From contig NC_083596.1 of the NCBI RefSeq assembly GCF_027579695.1, forward strand, positions 15,116,537 through 15,180,536: a stretch of 64,000 nucleotides of DNA. The letters are read 5' to 3'. The notes under the pieces were generated by a model. That model searched no databases. It was not told where the DNA came from and saw only the letters and a program-made list of their open reading frames with translations. The translations under genes were made by a program, and so were the position numbers. Positions 12,901 to 26,957 of the stretch are shown here, piece after piece. The DNA comes from Neoarius graeffei (Eukaryota; Chordata; Actinopteri; Siluriformes; Ariidae). Positions within the stretch are counted from its first letter, which is position 1. Each line of letters starts with the position of its first letter.

Positions 12901-14364
12901 GATGGTCTTTGGTATGACCCGACCGTGAGTAGAACTCACAATCTCCTGGTTGAGAGGCAGACACGCTAACCACTAGGCCAACTCGCGGTCAGCTAGCATC
13001 AGCAGGTTGATTAAAAAAAAGTTAATAAAAAATTATACTACTTTAGTTTTGTATAACTATATTGCTGTTGTATTGCTATAACATGTTGGTCATAAATATC
13101 TACTTATCATTCAACAGTTTTCCGTTGTATTATTGCCACAACGCTTACAAAACCGACTGGATTCACGAAATGAACGCATGCTGTGCCATCATGGTGGTTT
13201 AACGTCAAGCTAGCTAGTCAGTGAAACTCCACCTGACATGCTAGCAAACTCTTTTCAAACTCGAAATCATACTGGGTAGCTAACGCTACTAGAAAAGAAA
13301 GATTTCTCCATTCTGTTTATTTGACAACGTTATGCTAAAACATATTTCTGAAAGGACTTCAGATAAGTTAACATTGTTCATCAGCGGTCTCAAAAGTAGC
13401 CGGTCACCGGCGGCAAATCTCCGGCTATGGCTTGTTATGCCGCTGGCTATTGTCAGTCGAGTCACAAAATTTAATATTAAATATTTCTGACAGCAAAAAA
13501 AGTTGTGAACGTAAATTACATCCACTATGTCATGTATGTCCGTTGCCGCATCAACTGTGTTTACATCCTCGACACGAGTGCAGCCATTACTGCCGCCTGT
13601 GTTGCCAGATTGCGCGTTTTCCCGCCCAATTTGGGCAGTTTTAAGTGCATTTTGGCGGGTTTTGAACATATTTTGGGCTGTAAAACGTCAGCAGTATCTG
13701 GCAACATATTTTACTTAATACAAGAAATTAATGGATGCCAACGTTTTTGCCAAAATGGTATTTTATTTTCCATTGTTTAGGCAGCTTCAGCATCATACTG
13801 TGAGATTCTGTTCAAATTGTTTTTTTCTTCTATGAAGCCTGAGCCATTTATTTTATTAGTTTATAATTATTGTTTAATTTAGTCTTCAGGAGAGACTGCC
13901 TGCACACAGTACTAGTATTAATAGTTTTTTTTCTTACATGAAAGCTGAGGCATTTATATTCTATTTTAAGGTAACTTCATGTTGTGCTGTGAGGTTCTCT
14001 GCACTTTAACTTTTGAACCAACAGGAGCATTTGGATAAGTAAAGCCTATTTTTCTGCATTTTTGTAGTCCTGGTAATCTTTTATATTGGTAAAGTTGTTT
14101 ATAGGACCATTTCTCAGTGTCTGTTTTTTTAATCAATAGTTTTTCAGTAATAACTTAATATTTAACATATCACTCAATTTTAAACAACCCCCGCGCCTCC
14201 CCCATAGTCTCCAAAATTTCTGTGGGAAACACTGGCGTGCGTAACAACGCTAATCAAGCTTAAGCTAGACGACCCGCCTCAAATACCCGTCCCGGGTAAA
14301 TGTTATCCCAATTTTAGATGGCCTGTTCCAAACCATCCCGCCCCATGAAAAATTCGTACTTGCA

Positions 14365-14447
<83 letters not shown>

Positions 14448-15833
14448 ATCCCTGCACGCTTTGCATGCATTATGTCTGCCGCTGGCAGACATTTTACCAT
14501 TTTCCACCCTGCTGTAACTTATTTGTACCCTGCTATTCTCCCAAACTTTGAAGCCCCTGGTTCATGTTAGCGTAACTCCGCTTTACATGCTAACTAACAG
14601 TGTCCAAGTTAACTAGCTATGTGTAAACATTAGCCATGGACAAGGCGATGGCAACTTGGTGGGCAAATCCATAGAAAGTCATTTAACTAACCAGACTGCA
14701 TAGCTACGTTTGCAACATTATCGCTAGCTCTAAAAACACAGACAACTTTGTTGTGAGCTTTCTCTTGGAATAAAACGTTTAAATCCCTCAATATGCTTTC
14801 GCAGGTTGGATAGCGAGTTTTTGTAGGCCGTGATGCGGTTCGTTTTCAGCAAACACTTAAAACAAAACGACTCTTTCTTCCTTTCAGAAAACTGAAACAT
14901 GGGTTCTAGGTAAAGCCATGGGTGTGTGCGCGTTCCCCAGAAGAACCGCCTCCTTCCATTCTGCCATCAACTGATCGTGTTAAATAACGCTGCTGAGAAA
15001 TCATTGAACTTGATTTTATACAGTCTTTGGACGTGACGTGACCCTAGTGATTACTGATCGGTTGTCTCAGTGTCACCTGCGAAAAAACCAATCACGTTTT
15101 AGAAAAGAAAAGAAAAGAAAAGAAAAAAACGTCCACTTTCAAAGCTGCTTCATAGTAACGAGGACCTTGATAGAAATGTAGTGGAGTGAAAAGTATAATA
15201 TTTACCTTTCAAATGTAGTGAAGTTAAAGTCATAAGTTTCCAAAAAAATAATACTCAAGTCAAGTACAGGTACTCAAAAAGTGTACTTAAGTACAGTACT
15301 CAAGTAAATGTACTTAGTTATTGTCCACCTCTACCAAAATCTGAAGCTGGTCCAAAAATGTCTTATACGCAACCGACCACTTCATAAAACTTGTCACTTT
15401 TGTGACCAACAGTTGGCCAAACTGTAAAGCCATATCATGCCTGCAATATGGTTTCATTAGAGTTGAGTTGTAAATCATTTTCTATCTGTGGATTTTCTGC
15501 AACTAAATAAAAGAAGCATTAATATTCATCTTCAACTGTTTCTTTCCTGGAGTGCTTTATCTGCAACACTTATTTTTGTAGGTGGGTCTTCATATGGAAG
15601 AAAGGCTACCAAGAGAAAGAAGAGGTAGTCCAAAGCTCGGTGTTTACAAAGCTTAAAGGTGTTGCTCTCATTAACACCTCAGAACTTGGGCTGAATGTAT
15701 GGGGTGCCGAAGATTATGCCATACCTTCTCAGGTAGGTGCGCTGCTCAATTTGATTGGTGGGAGTAATGCAAAGCTTTTGAGATTTGAATGAAATTAAAA
15801 GCACACAGTCACCATCCCTAGGCAGACACGATT

Positions 15834-15865
<32 letters not shown>

Positions 15866-18800
15866 ATGTATATTATAATTATAAATGCCATAACATGACA
15901 AAGACAGCTGTGGATGAAGTTATTTTCTGATCCTTATATCCACTAGCGTAGTTGATCCATATGAACATTTTCAATTTCCACCATATGAAGTCTGTGTCAC
16001 GGTGGTGTAGTGGTTAGTGCTGTCGCCTCACAGCAAGAAGCTCCGGGTTCGAGCCCTGTGGCCGGTGAGGGCCTTTCTGTGCGGAGTTTGCATGTTCTCC
16101 CCGTGTCCGCGTGGGTTTCCTCCGGGTGCTCCGGTTTCCCCCACAGTCCAAAGACATGCAGGTTAGGTTAACTGGTGACTCTAAATTGACCGTAGGTGTG
16201 AATGTGAGTGTGAATGGTTGTCTGTGTCTATGTGTCAGCCCTGTGATGACCTGGCGACTTGTCCAGGGTGTACCCCGCCTTTCACCTGTAGTCAGCTGGG
16301 ATAGGCTCCAGCTTGCCTGCGACCCTGTAGAACAGGATAAGGTGGCTAGAGATAATGAGATGAGATGAGATGAAGTCTGTGTTAGTGAACTCACGCACAG
16401 TTATGAGCTTTAGTTTAGGATCTTCTCATTCAGAGACAAACATAATACAAGGTTCATTCAATCAGAAAGTAAAAGAAAAAAAATTGCCTCTTTCCCCTTA
16501 CCGCTGATACAGAAGACTTCCTGTTTATCGTCCTTACAGGAAAACCGTTCATTTAAAAGAAGTACAGCATCATCCATTCAGAAATGCACATAGAAATGTA
16601 AAATTAAATATCAAACAAAGAAGTCTTAAAAAAATAAAATGAAATAAGACGTTATATGTGAGTATCATCATAACCCCAGGTAAAACGCAATAAGGAATAA
16701 ATGTACACAAGTACACAGGAAGTTCAGAAGGGTTTAATTCAGCTCTAAAATTATTGACGCTTAAAGAGAGGGTCAGGGATTTATATTATTATCTTTACAC
16801 TTCCACATAAACAGTAGGAACAATGTTGCCATTTCTAACTGTCTAACTCTCTTCTCTAGCATTTTAAAATCACCAAAATGTAAAATTTTAAAGTGTAAAG
16901 TTATTATTTTTTCTGAGTTTTCTTTTCAGTCATGTTTTAGTTATAGGATTGATTACTAATTGCTTATGTATATCCTAATAATATGTCTTTTAAATGATGC
17001 ATTACATTTCTATATTTAAAAGATATTGTTTGTTCATTTTTATTTGTTTTTATCAAGGGGGATAACGTCCTCTTTATTGTAACAAATTTAATCGAGACTC
17101 CAAAACAAACGCTGGGTTTCTGCGCTGAGGTAAGAATCCTGCGCACCATATTTGAATGTATTTTACTAGTAAAATGTATTTTGAACACCACTGGCACATG
17201 CTGAATAGAAAATAACTTGTGTACACAAAAATACAGGCTCGCTTTCCGTGGGTGAATATTATGACTGAAAATGAAAAATCACCACCACGGAAGGATAGTT
17301 GTTTTTTAAAGAAGAAGAAACCTTTATTTTTGTCACATGCACACTCAAGCACAACGAAATTCCTCCTCTGCATTTAACCCATCAGAAGCAGTGAACATGC
17401 ACACACAAGTGAGCAATGAGCACACACACACACACAAACCCAGAGCAGTGGGCAGTTATGCTACAGAGCCCAGGGAGCAGATGGGGTTAGGTGCCTTGCT
17501 CAAGGTCACGTCAGTGTTGGATACAGAGGGAGAGGAAGGTTCTGTTTTAACTGCTTGATACCAGTTTAGCTTTTCTTTTAATGTCTGGTTCATTGTACAT
17601 GGTGAGCTCTGGAGTAATTTGCATGTTCATTTTAATGCTTTCAGTGTCCAAATGTCCCTGATGGTGTCTGTTCTCACGATGATGATTGCACACAGGGAAG
17701 TGCTGTTATAGCAGGTCATGGTAAGAGGAATGATTGTACTTACTAAACATGCCTGTATCGTTCAGTTTATCATGGGATTTATGGTTAAGAAAAGTTGTAC
17801 AAGTTGATAATATATAGTATTTAAATGCAAACTCAAACGTGTAGACATAATAATTGATTGTTCCAGCTTCAGATTTGTCATTTATATATTTATAGCTTTG
17901 CATAGTAAGTAAATAAGCTGTGTCTGAGAATCATAAAGCATTTGAAATTTAGCTTCAAAGAAACAAGGACGTAAAGAAACCTAACAGTCCATACCAAGCA
18001 TACGAATTGAAACAAAATTCAAGCGTACAAACTGAAATCAGAAAGAAGATCATTAATTGTTAACAAAGACGTTTGCAAAGCACATAAGACCAATCCATAT
18101 GAGCAAATAGTAGATCAGGAAAAGAGTCATTTACATTAAAATGAATGTTTAATTTGCACTTTGTCTTGGCTTAGGGTTCAAGACGGGACGCTGTATGAAT
18201 GAGACAGGCACATGTGAAATTCATGCCTGGTGTCCGGTTGAATGCAGTCACACACCAATGTAGGAAAAAAACAGCATCTTACACCATCATACCATCTGCC
18301 CTTGGAATTTATTCTGTGACAAATGAGTCATGGTTATGGTGTGATATTTAGGGTACCATTGCTGGGAAAAGCAGAAAACTTCACTGTCTATATTCGGAAC
18401 TTCATCAGGTTTCCGAAGTTCAACTTCTCCAAGTAAGCCATAGTGTAGTTTCTATTCGTGTGTTTCTCAACTGAAAAACAACACTTTAGTTTCACAAGTG
18501 TTGAATGTGACTTAAGTCACCTGAAACCTCAGAAGATTCACTTTAATGCTATTGGGTAAATATATTGCATAGTATACAATATTTGCTTAATACTTGTATG
18601 AATACATAGGATATTTTTCTAAAGACAGAGCCCAGTCCCACGGTGGTGTAGTGGTTAGCGCTGTCGCCTCACAGCAAGAAGGTCCGGGTTCGAGCCCCGT
18701 GGCCGGCGAGGGCCTTTCTGTACGGAGTTTGCATGTTCTCCCCGTGTCCGCGTGGGTTTCCTCCGGGTGCTCCGGTTTCCCCCACAGTCCAAAGACATGC

Positions 18801-21281
18801 AGGTTAGGTTAACTGGTGACTCTAAATTGACCGTAGGTGTGAATGTGAGTGTGAATGGTTGTCTGTGTCTATGTGTCAGCCCTGTGATGACCTGGCGACT
18901 TGTCCAGGGTGTACCCCGCCTTTCGCCTGTAGTCAGCTGGGATAGGCTCCAGCTTGCCTGTGACCCTGTAGAACAGGATAAAGCAGCTAGAGATAATGAG
19001 ATGAGATGAGATGAGAGCCCAGTCCAGGATGTCTGCTCTATCTTACCCTTGGTGTATGACAACATATTTTCAGCATGTGTGTGTCATGTACATCATGAGG
19101 CTTCACAAAAGGGGGAATATGCAGATAGACCAAAACACAGTGCTGTGCTTGGGATGAGATTATCTTGTGCATAAAGACTCTATTTGTACACACACACAGA
19201 GTAAAAGGAACACAGAGACAGCTTGTCAGTTGCTCTTAGCACTGGGACTAAACACTGGGACTGTTTTTTCTATCACCTTTTCACCTCACACAGGAAGTGG
19301 CATCTTTTTTCAACTTGTAAACATTCAAAGTCATACTATTTGCATTTCTTCCCAAGTCATAGGTTTCAGTTGCTGTTGTTACCTAACTAGCCTAGAAGTG
19401 TATGTAATGAATTCGTAACTAGCGTTATCTAGTTATCTAGTGTTCTTTAACCTAAGAAAACCTAGGTATCCAAATTCTTCCTGGTACATTTATTAGGCTT
19501 TTTTTTTAAAGACTCTGATATGCATTTTTGTACAGAATGCTGCTGTAGGGATTGACAATCACAACATTATGTTTGTTCAGTGGATATATAGTGGTGCTTG
19601 AAAGTCTGTGAACCCTTTAGAATTTTCTATATTTCTGCATAAATATGATCTAAAACGTCATCAGATTTTCACACAAGTCCTAAAAGTAGATAAAGAGAAC
19701 CCAGTTAAACAAATGAGACAAAAATATTATACTTTGCCATTTATTTATTGAGGAAAATTATCCAGTATTACATGTCTGTGAGTGGCAAAAGTATGTGAAC
19801 CTCTAGGATTAGCAGTTAATTTGAAAGTGAAATTAGAGTCAGGTGTTTTCAATCAATGGGATGACAATCAGGTGTGAGTGGGCACCCTGTTTTATTTAAA
19901 GAACAGGGATCTATCAAAGTATGATCTTCACAACACGTGTTTGTGGAAGTGTATCATGGCACGAACAAAGGAGATTTCTGAGGACCTCAGAAAAAGCGTT
20001 GTTGATGCTCATCAGGCTGGAAAAGGTTACAAAACCATCTCTAAAGAGTTTGGACTCCACCAATCCACAGTCAGACAGATTGTGTACAAATGGAGTAAAT
20101 TCAAGACCATTGTTACCCTCCCCAGGAGTGGTCGACCAACAAAGATCACTCCAAGAGCAAGGCGTGTAATAGTCGGTAAGGCCACAAAGGACCCCAGGGT
20201 AACTTCTAAGCAACTGAAGGCCTCTCTCACATTGGCTAATGTTAATGTTCATGAGTCCACCATCAGGAGAACACTGAACAACAATGGTGTGCATGGCAGG
20301 GTTGCAAGGAGAAAGCCACTGCTCTCCAAAAAGAACATTGCTGCTCGTCTGCAGTTTGCTAAAGATCACATGGACAAGCCAGAAGGCTATTTGAAAAATG
20401 TTTTGTGGATGGATGAGACCAAAATAGAACTATTTTGGTTTAAATGAGAAGCATTATGTATGGAGAAAGGAAAACACTGCATTCCAGCATAAGAATCTTA
20501 TCCCATCTGTGAAACATGGTGGTGGTAGTATCATGGTTTGGGCCTGTTTTGCTGCATCTGGGCCAGGACGGCTTGCCATCATTGATGAAACAATGAATTC
20601 TGAATTATACCAGCGAATTCTAAAGGAAAATGTCAGAACATCTGTCCATGAACTGAATCTCAAGAGAAGGTGGGTCATGCAGCAAGACAACGACCCTAAG
20701 CACACAAGTCGTTCTACCAAAGAATGGTTAAAGAAGAATAAAGTTAATGTTTTGGAATGGCTAAGTCAAAGTCCTGACCTTAACCTAATCGAAATGTTGT
20801 GGAAGGACCTGAAGCGAGCAGTTCATGTGAGGAAACCCACCAACATCCCAGAGTTGAAGCTGTTCTGTACGGAGGAATGGGCTAAAATTCCTCCAAGCCG
20901 GTGTGCAGGACTGATCAACAGTTACCGGAAACGTTTAGTTGCAGTTATTGCTGCACAAGGAGGTCACACCAGATACTGAAAGCAAAGGTTCACATACTTT
21001 TGCCACTCACAGATATGTAATATTGGATCATTTTCCTCAATAAATAAATGACCAAGTATAATATTTTTGTCTCATTTGTTGAACTGGGTTCTCTTTATCT
21101 ACTTTTAGGACTTGTGTGAAAATCTGATGATGTTTTAGGTCATATTTATGCAGAAATATAGAAAATTCTAAAGGGTTCACAAACTTTCAAGCACCACTGT
21201 ACATAAGATTTTAATGTTTTATTATGCATTATTTTATAAATGAGGCTCCATTGTTCCAGTCTCATGTAAATGTTTCTGTTT

Positions 21282-21337
<56 letters not shown>

Positions 21338-24300
21338 TCAAGATCCAATGTTCTCTCCTTCACCAACCACACATATCTGAAGTCATGCACCTATGACAAA
21401 ATCCACCATCCATATTGCCCCATCTTCCGAGTGGGAGATCTAGTCAAGTGGACCGGTCAAAGCTTCCAAGAAATGGCTGTCAAGGCGAGTGCCACTTATA
21501 TCATTATGTAGTTGTAATATATTTATAATGTCTCAGAGCCCAGTAGTGATTAGGATGTTGCTTTGAGGAAGGATATAATTAGGGAAGAACTGATGTCATG
21601 ATGAGCTCCTTTTGTACATTTATTAGTTATGGCCACAGAGGAACTTTTGAGCAGTTGTTATGTGGAAAAAAACCCATTTGGGGTGTGTGTAGTTATAGGA
21701 AAATAATCAACAACAGGGTGGTGTGATGCAGCTTGATATGAAGTAGAGTTATTGTGGAGTTCGCACCCTACAACAGCACATCATGAAGTGTTTCTGTTCC
21801 TTTTTTATACCACAGTATTTTGGCTATGGCTGTTTATTTATTAACAAATATTATTTTGTACTTGATAATGTTTTATAATTTAATGTGGTAGAAAGTCTCT
21901 AAAACAAGTTAGTTTGTGTTCTCTTTTACATTATAACAGCTATAAACATTCCTTCACCAGCCTCTTCTTTCCCTCTATTGCAGTTAATAAGACAAAAACA
22001 AACAAACAAACAAACAAACAAACAAACAAACAAACAAACAAACAAAACCCCACAGCTTCTCAAGTTACAGAGAAACAATAAAGGGCAACATTCTCCATTT
22101 TGAACAGCTTTATTTCAGTTGCAAAGCGCAGACTCTAGAGACTCCTTTCAAACATGTCAAATGAAACATTAAATTTCCATACAGAAAGCTTCATTGTATC
22201 AACGGTTATACTTTTTCATCTCATCTCATTATCTCTAGCCGCTTTATCCTGTTCTACAGGGTCGCAGGCAAGCTGGAGCCTATCCCAGCTGACTACGGGC
22301 GAGAGGCGGGGTACACCCTGGACAAGTCGCCAGGTCATCACAGGGCTGACACATAGACACAGACAACCATTCACACTCACATTCACACCTACGGTCAATT
22401 TAGAGTCACCAGTTAACCTAACCTGCATGTCTTTGGACTGTGGGGGAAACCGGAGCACCCGGAGGAAACCCACGCGGACACGGGGAGAACATGCAAACTC
22501 CGCACAGAAAGGCCCTCGCCGGCCACGGGGCTCGAACCCGGACCTTCTTGCTGTGAGGCGACAGCGCTAACCACTATACCACCCTGTCGCCGGTTATACT
22601 TTTTACTTTGTCAAATAACAACACATTTATTATAAGGTGTATTAGACTCTGTATTACAGTTTTTCTCGATTGGTTTGGCTCATTTCCTGAAACTGAGATG
22701 ACATTCCTATAACTATAAGGTCATTTTGCCAAACAGTGTTACAGTTCTGCACAACCCTTCAGATAACCAGCAAAATGTCATATGTCTCCCAAAACTGTTC
22801 ATTCATGCTTCAAAATGAAATCCCTTTCCCATATAAATAGTCAGTACCATAAAAATGGCATAGATCCTTCTCAATTGCTTGGCCTCATTTTCGTTCATTA
22901 AGTGCTTCTGTCTAAATGACCTGGATGGCTCAGCACAACTACATGGATCATCTGCAAATGCTCATATCTCTCCCAAAACAGTTTACCCATGTGTCAAAAC
23001 TAAATATCCTTCTCACATAAATAGTCAATGCCCCCAAAATGCATTGTCCCTTTGGCATTGTGTAAGCACTGCAAGTCAAAATGCTTAGGCATTTTGTCAG
23101 AGGTCTAGCTAAAGGAATACTATTATATATAAAACTGGAGAAATAGGGTTTTACAGTGAGAGCAGCCTCCAAAGTTTGACACCACACACAGTGCACTCAT
23201 TTCGCCAAGGAAATTGTTTATTCACACAATTTTCACACAAACCAAATTGCATGCATTACTGCATTACGTACAGAGAATATAGGTAAAAGGAAAATATGCA
23301 TTGACCTTCTGCATGTGATATCATGCGTCCTCGTGCTGAAAGGCTGTATGGCAAAATATAAACATGAACCAAAAAAGCAATAAAGTTCCAGAAATGAAAC
23401 ACTTGGACTAGTCGCTGTTGCCGTCTTCCCCCACCCTCTCCTGGTCACCATCCTCATCCTCCTGGCCATCCATCCGCTGCTCTCTGTTTGGCCACAGATT
23501 TTCATCTACATCGCACCGGATGTTCTCCCTTGCGATGCAGCATGGGAAGAAGCGGCATGAATGTCTTAGCCAACCCCGACACTGATCGCCTGTGATGTCT
23601 TCACAGGCAGCATCCATCGCATTGAGGAGAGACCTCTGATCCCCAATGTGGCGTTCATAAACTCTCCACCTCCAAGCAGAGAAAAACTCTTCAATAGGAT
23701 TGAGAAACGGCGAATATGGTGGTAAAAACATTACGCATCCTTGGATGGCTGTTGAACCATGCTCTGATGAGTGGGCCACGGTGAAAGGTCACATTGTCCC
23801 ACACAATGACAAACTGTGGTAGGTGGGGTGCTTCGAGACCCCTTTCATTTTCAGGGACTAAATCCATATACAGACGGTCCAGGTAGAGGAGGAGCCTCTG
23901 AGTGTTGTACGGGCCCAGGCTTGCAATACGTGTGGCCGCACCATTGTCAGAAATGGCCGCACACATTGTAATATTTCCCCCTCTTTGACCCGGGACGTCC
24001 ACTGTGGCCCGCTGGCCAATGATGTTACGTCCGCGCCTGCGGCTCTTGGCCAGATTGAAACCAGCCTCATCTACAAACACCAGGAGATGAGGTGTTTCAA
24101 TCCCCTCCAATGCCATTATTCTCTACAAAAGAGAAATATAGGTAAAACCAAATCATGTAGATGGGTCATACACAGCAGTAATATGTTCTTCACAAAGTCA
24201 ATATAACCTGCAGCGGTTCCAAACCTATGCTGGCCTATGCAGAGGTACTCCAGGTGGTCTTTGACACAAAATGGAGAAATACTGATCACAGTTTTCTGTT

Positions 24301-25712
24301 ACAGTCGTTAGGCAAAATTCTGTGGTCAGATACTGGATTCCAAAGGCACAGTAAAGATACGGAAAACCCCCCAAACTTTGAACCTCTGCATAGTGTATAG
24401 GTTACAATGGTGGAAAACAAATACAGTAATTGACTTACCTCCACATACTGGTACCGCAGTTCTTTCACCCTCTGTGTTCCTGTCGAATGGTACCCTGTAT
24501 ATTTGTTTCATGGTCATATGATTTCTCTTCAGTACCCGGTCTATGGTTGAGATGCTAATGGAGTTGATATTGTGGAAGATGGATTCGTCTTGAAGGACTG
24601 CATTGCAGATCTGTGTGAGTGTGATGGCATTGTTTTGTATAACCATGTTGCAGATGGCTTGTTCCTGGGGATCTGTGAGCAATCTCCTTCTACCACCCAA
24701 AGGAGGCTGTCGCCCAATTCTGCAGATAGACACAGACATGACAATTTGCACTGCAATACTACTCTAAACTGCAACTGTAATTTACTTTATTTTGTCCAAT
24801 TTACTGTAGTATTTTCTTTGTCACTTTGGCCCAATCCCAATTCTAATTTCTACCCCTCCCCCTTCCCCTCCCCCTTCCCCTTGGCCCTTCCCCTTGAAAC
24901 TGAGCTACAAGGGATAGGGCTTGAAATTCAACCCTTACGTATTGGGATAGCCCTTCAACAATCGCATACGTCATCGCGTACCTCCGTCAGCGTTTACGTT
25001 AGCAAAACGCGACCAAATGCGTCATTGGCTGCGACCAGCCGCTACAGTCAGAGCCGGAGGCAGAACCAGAAATCTCTGCTGGCAGGGTGTGATTTGTTAA
25101 CTAACACCACTGAATGGGATATCTTTGGCCCTTCGTGCACCACATCCGACAGAATGAGGTGTCAGAACACTCATGTAAACAATAAAAGCGAGAATAACAG
25201 AACAAAACGTACGCAGTCAAGCAACCGAAAACAATACTCACTCCCAAAGCTTTTTAGCAGCAGCTTGGATTTCAGAAATCGCTGCTCATTCTCAGCTCGA
25301 AAGCGAATCAAGCGGCGTGTTTCCTCTGGATAACAACTTAAAACACGTAAATAATGGAGAAAATACATTTATGACAATCTTTCGCCGCGGGAACCGCCAT
25401 CTTTCTGAAATCCGCATGAAATCTCGCTGAAATCCACATGGCATTGTGGGAAATCACTCAAACCCCTTCGTTCGGAGTCAGCTCCAGGAAAATCTCCGTT
25501 TGGAGGGGTACAGAAGCCCTACCCCTTCCCCTACCCCTCCGCGTTAACTGGGATTGGGATACCCCTACCCCTTCACGTGAACGCGCAAAATGGAGGGGAA
25601 GGGCCAAGGGGTTGGTCCAAGGGGTGAAATGGGATTCGGCCTTTATATACGCAACACTGCATCATACGATTTTGCAGTATGGGCCTACACACATGCGCAC
25701 ACGTGCAGGCGT

Positions 25713-25768
<56 letters not shown>

Positions 25769-26800
25769 CTTTCCTAGAAAAAATTGTAATTCCATCATTG
25801 CCTGAGTGCATACCTGTTTTCCCTGCGAAAGGGTTGTATGATGGAGGAGACTGTAGAGCGTGGCACGTTAGGCTGCACGCGGCGCCCTGCCTCTGCCATG
25901 GTTAGGCCATGATTGACTACATGGTCAATAATGGTGGCTCGAATTTCATCGGGGACAGTGTGATGCCTACGCACTCCTCGCCCTCTTCCCCCTACTTCAC
26001 CACCACGCATCCGCACCCCTCCTCCTCTTCCTCTCCTTCCTCCTCCTTCTCTTCCTCTTCCCCTTCCTCCAGCTGGAAGTTGTCCTTGTTGAGGTTCCTC
26101 CATGTTCACTCTGCAAATAGTACTGGCACCAGGCCAAGCTCTATATACAGTATACATGTATGGCAGCAGTCACAGTCATACACAACACCTGCCAGGTAAC
26201 TCCACAAACTGTTGGATTGGTCATCTGTGATGTGGGAAACTCCTCCATCGTTAGTCAAAACCTGAATTCACCTGTCACTTATTCACCTGACTGCCATGTA
26301 TTTATTCCAAAAATCTTCCAAAATCTTCCAAAAATATATATACTATATTGTATTATGTCCTTGACTAATTTTGACAATTGAGCAGACTATTCTGCATATG
26401 ATGACTTATACGATGAAATTGTTCTGACATGTTTTGGAGGGAACGACCATTACATTGAGAAACAGCTAATTGGGATGGATTACGAACATCTATTCATTTG
26501 GAAGTTGTGCTAAATGTGGGATGATTGTGTTAACTGTGGGCCACTTGTACATAACCATTTGCAAGGATGCACTAGACACTTGAGACATGTACAAAGGATT
26601 TGCAATTTGATGAAAGCAATGAGAAATGCCAATCTGTTGTGAGAAACTGCAAGTGGGTTTGGGGATTTGTCCATGTTATTTTGAGAATGTCATCTCAGTT
26701 TCAAGAAATGAGCCAAACCAATTGAGAAAAACTGTATTAGCCGGAACTACTGTCTGAGCTTCTGTTATAGAAAAATCAATCAGTCAATCAACCAATCAAC

Positions 26801-26866
<66 letters not shown>

Positions 26867-26878
26867 GTCCACTCTCCC

Positions 26879-26957
<79 letters not shown>

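Larger units (their letters stand above)
23408..26103 (-). pseudogene. IS630-like DDE transposase, three exons, broken
   Basis: Exon 1 (26103-25814) codes an Arg/Gly-rich N-terminus then a helix-turn-helix ([20 protein letters not shown]), donor ACAG|gtatgc. Exon 2 (24719-24439) codes [16 protein letters not shown] and [13 protein letters not shown], donor GAG|gtaagt. Exon 3 (about 24122-23408) codes the catalytic core: D in [10 protein letters not shown] in [12 protein letters not shown] and E in [11 protein letters not shown], with about 35 residues between the last two. The frame slips near the end of exon 2 (NTEGER against the expected [10 protein letters not shown]) and again in exon 3 before [10 protein letters not shown]. 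Family name uncertain (DD35E or TcMar-ISRm11-like). Confidence 0.8.
22657..26734 (-). mobile_element. IS630/Tc1-related transposon with introns (about DD35E), 4.1 kb
   Basis: Inverted repeats of about 50 bp (CAGTTTTTCTCRATTGGTTT, then GGCTCATTTCYTGAAACTGA) are flanked by TA. Unlike ordinary Tc1 copies, its gene is split into three exons on -. Another element (24828-25641) and a CA repeat sit in intron 1. It lies in p2rx5 intron 7. Confidence 0.88.

Noticed and set aside
14366-14447. Regular arrays considered as CRISPR
   Set aside because: Perfect 4-bp tandem units without spacers; microsatellite.
16014-16394. Many 85-140-residue frames with the same sequence on both strands
   Set aside because: They are translations of the SINE body, repeated wherever the SINE occurs.
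24572-25333. 253-residue open frame on +
   Set aside because: It crosses the border of a non-autonomous element and the antisense of a transposase exon; composition is low-complexity and no domain is seen.
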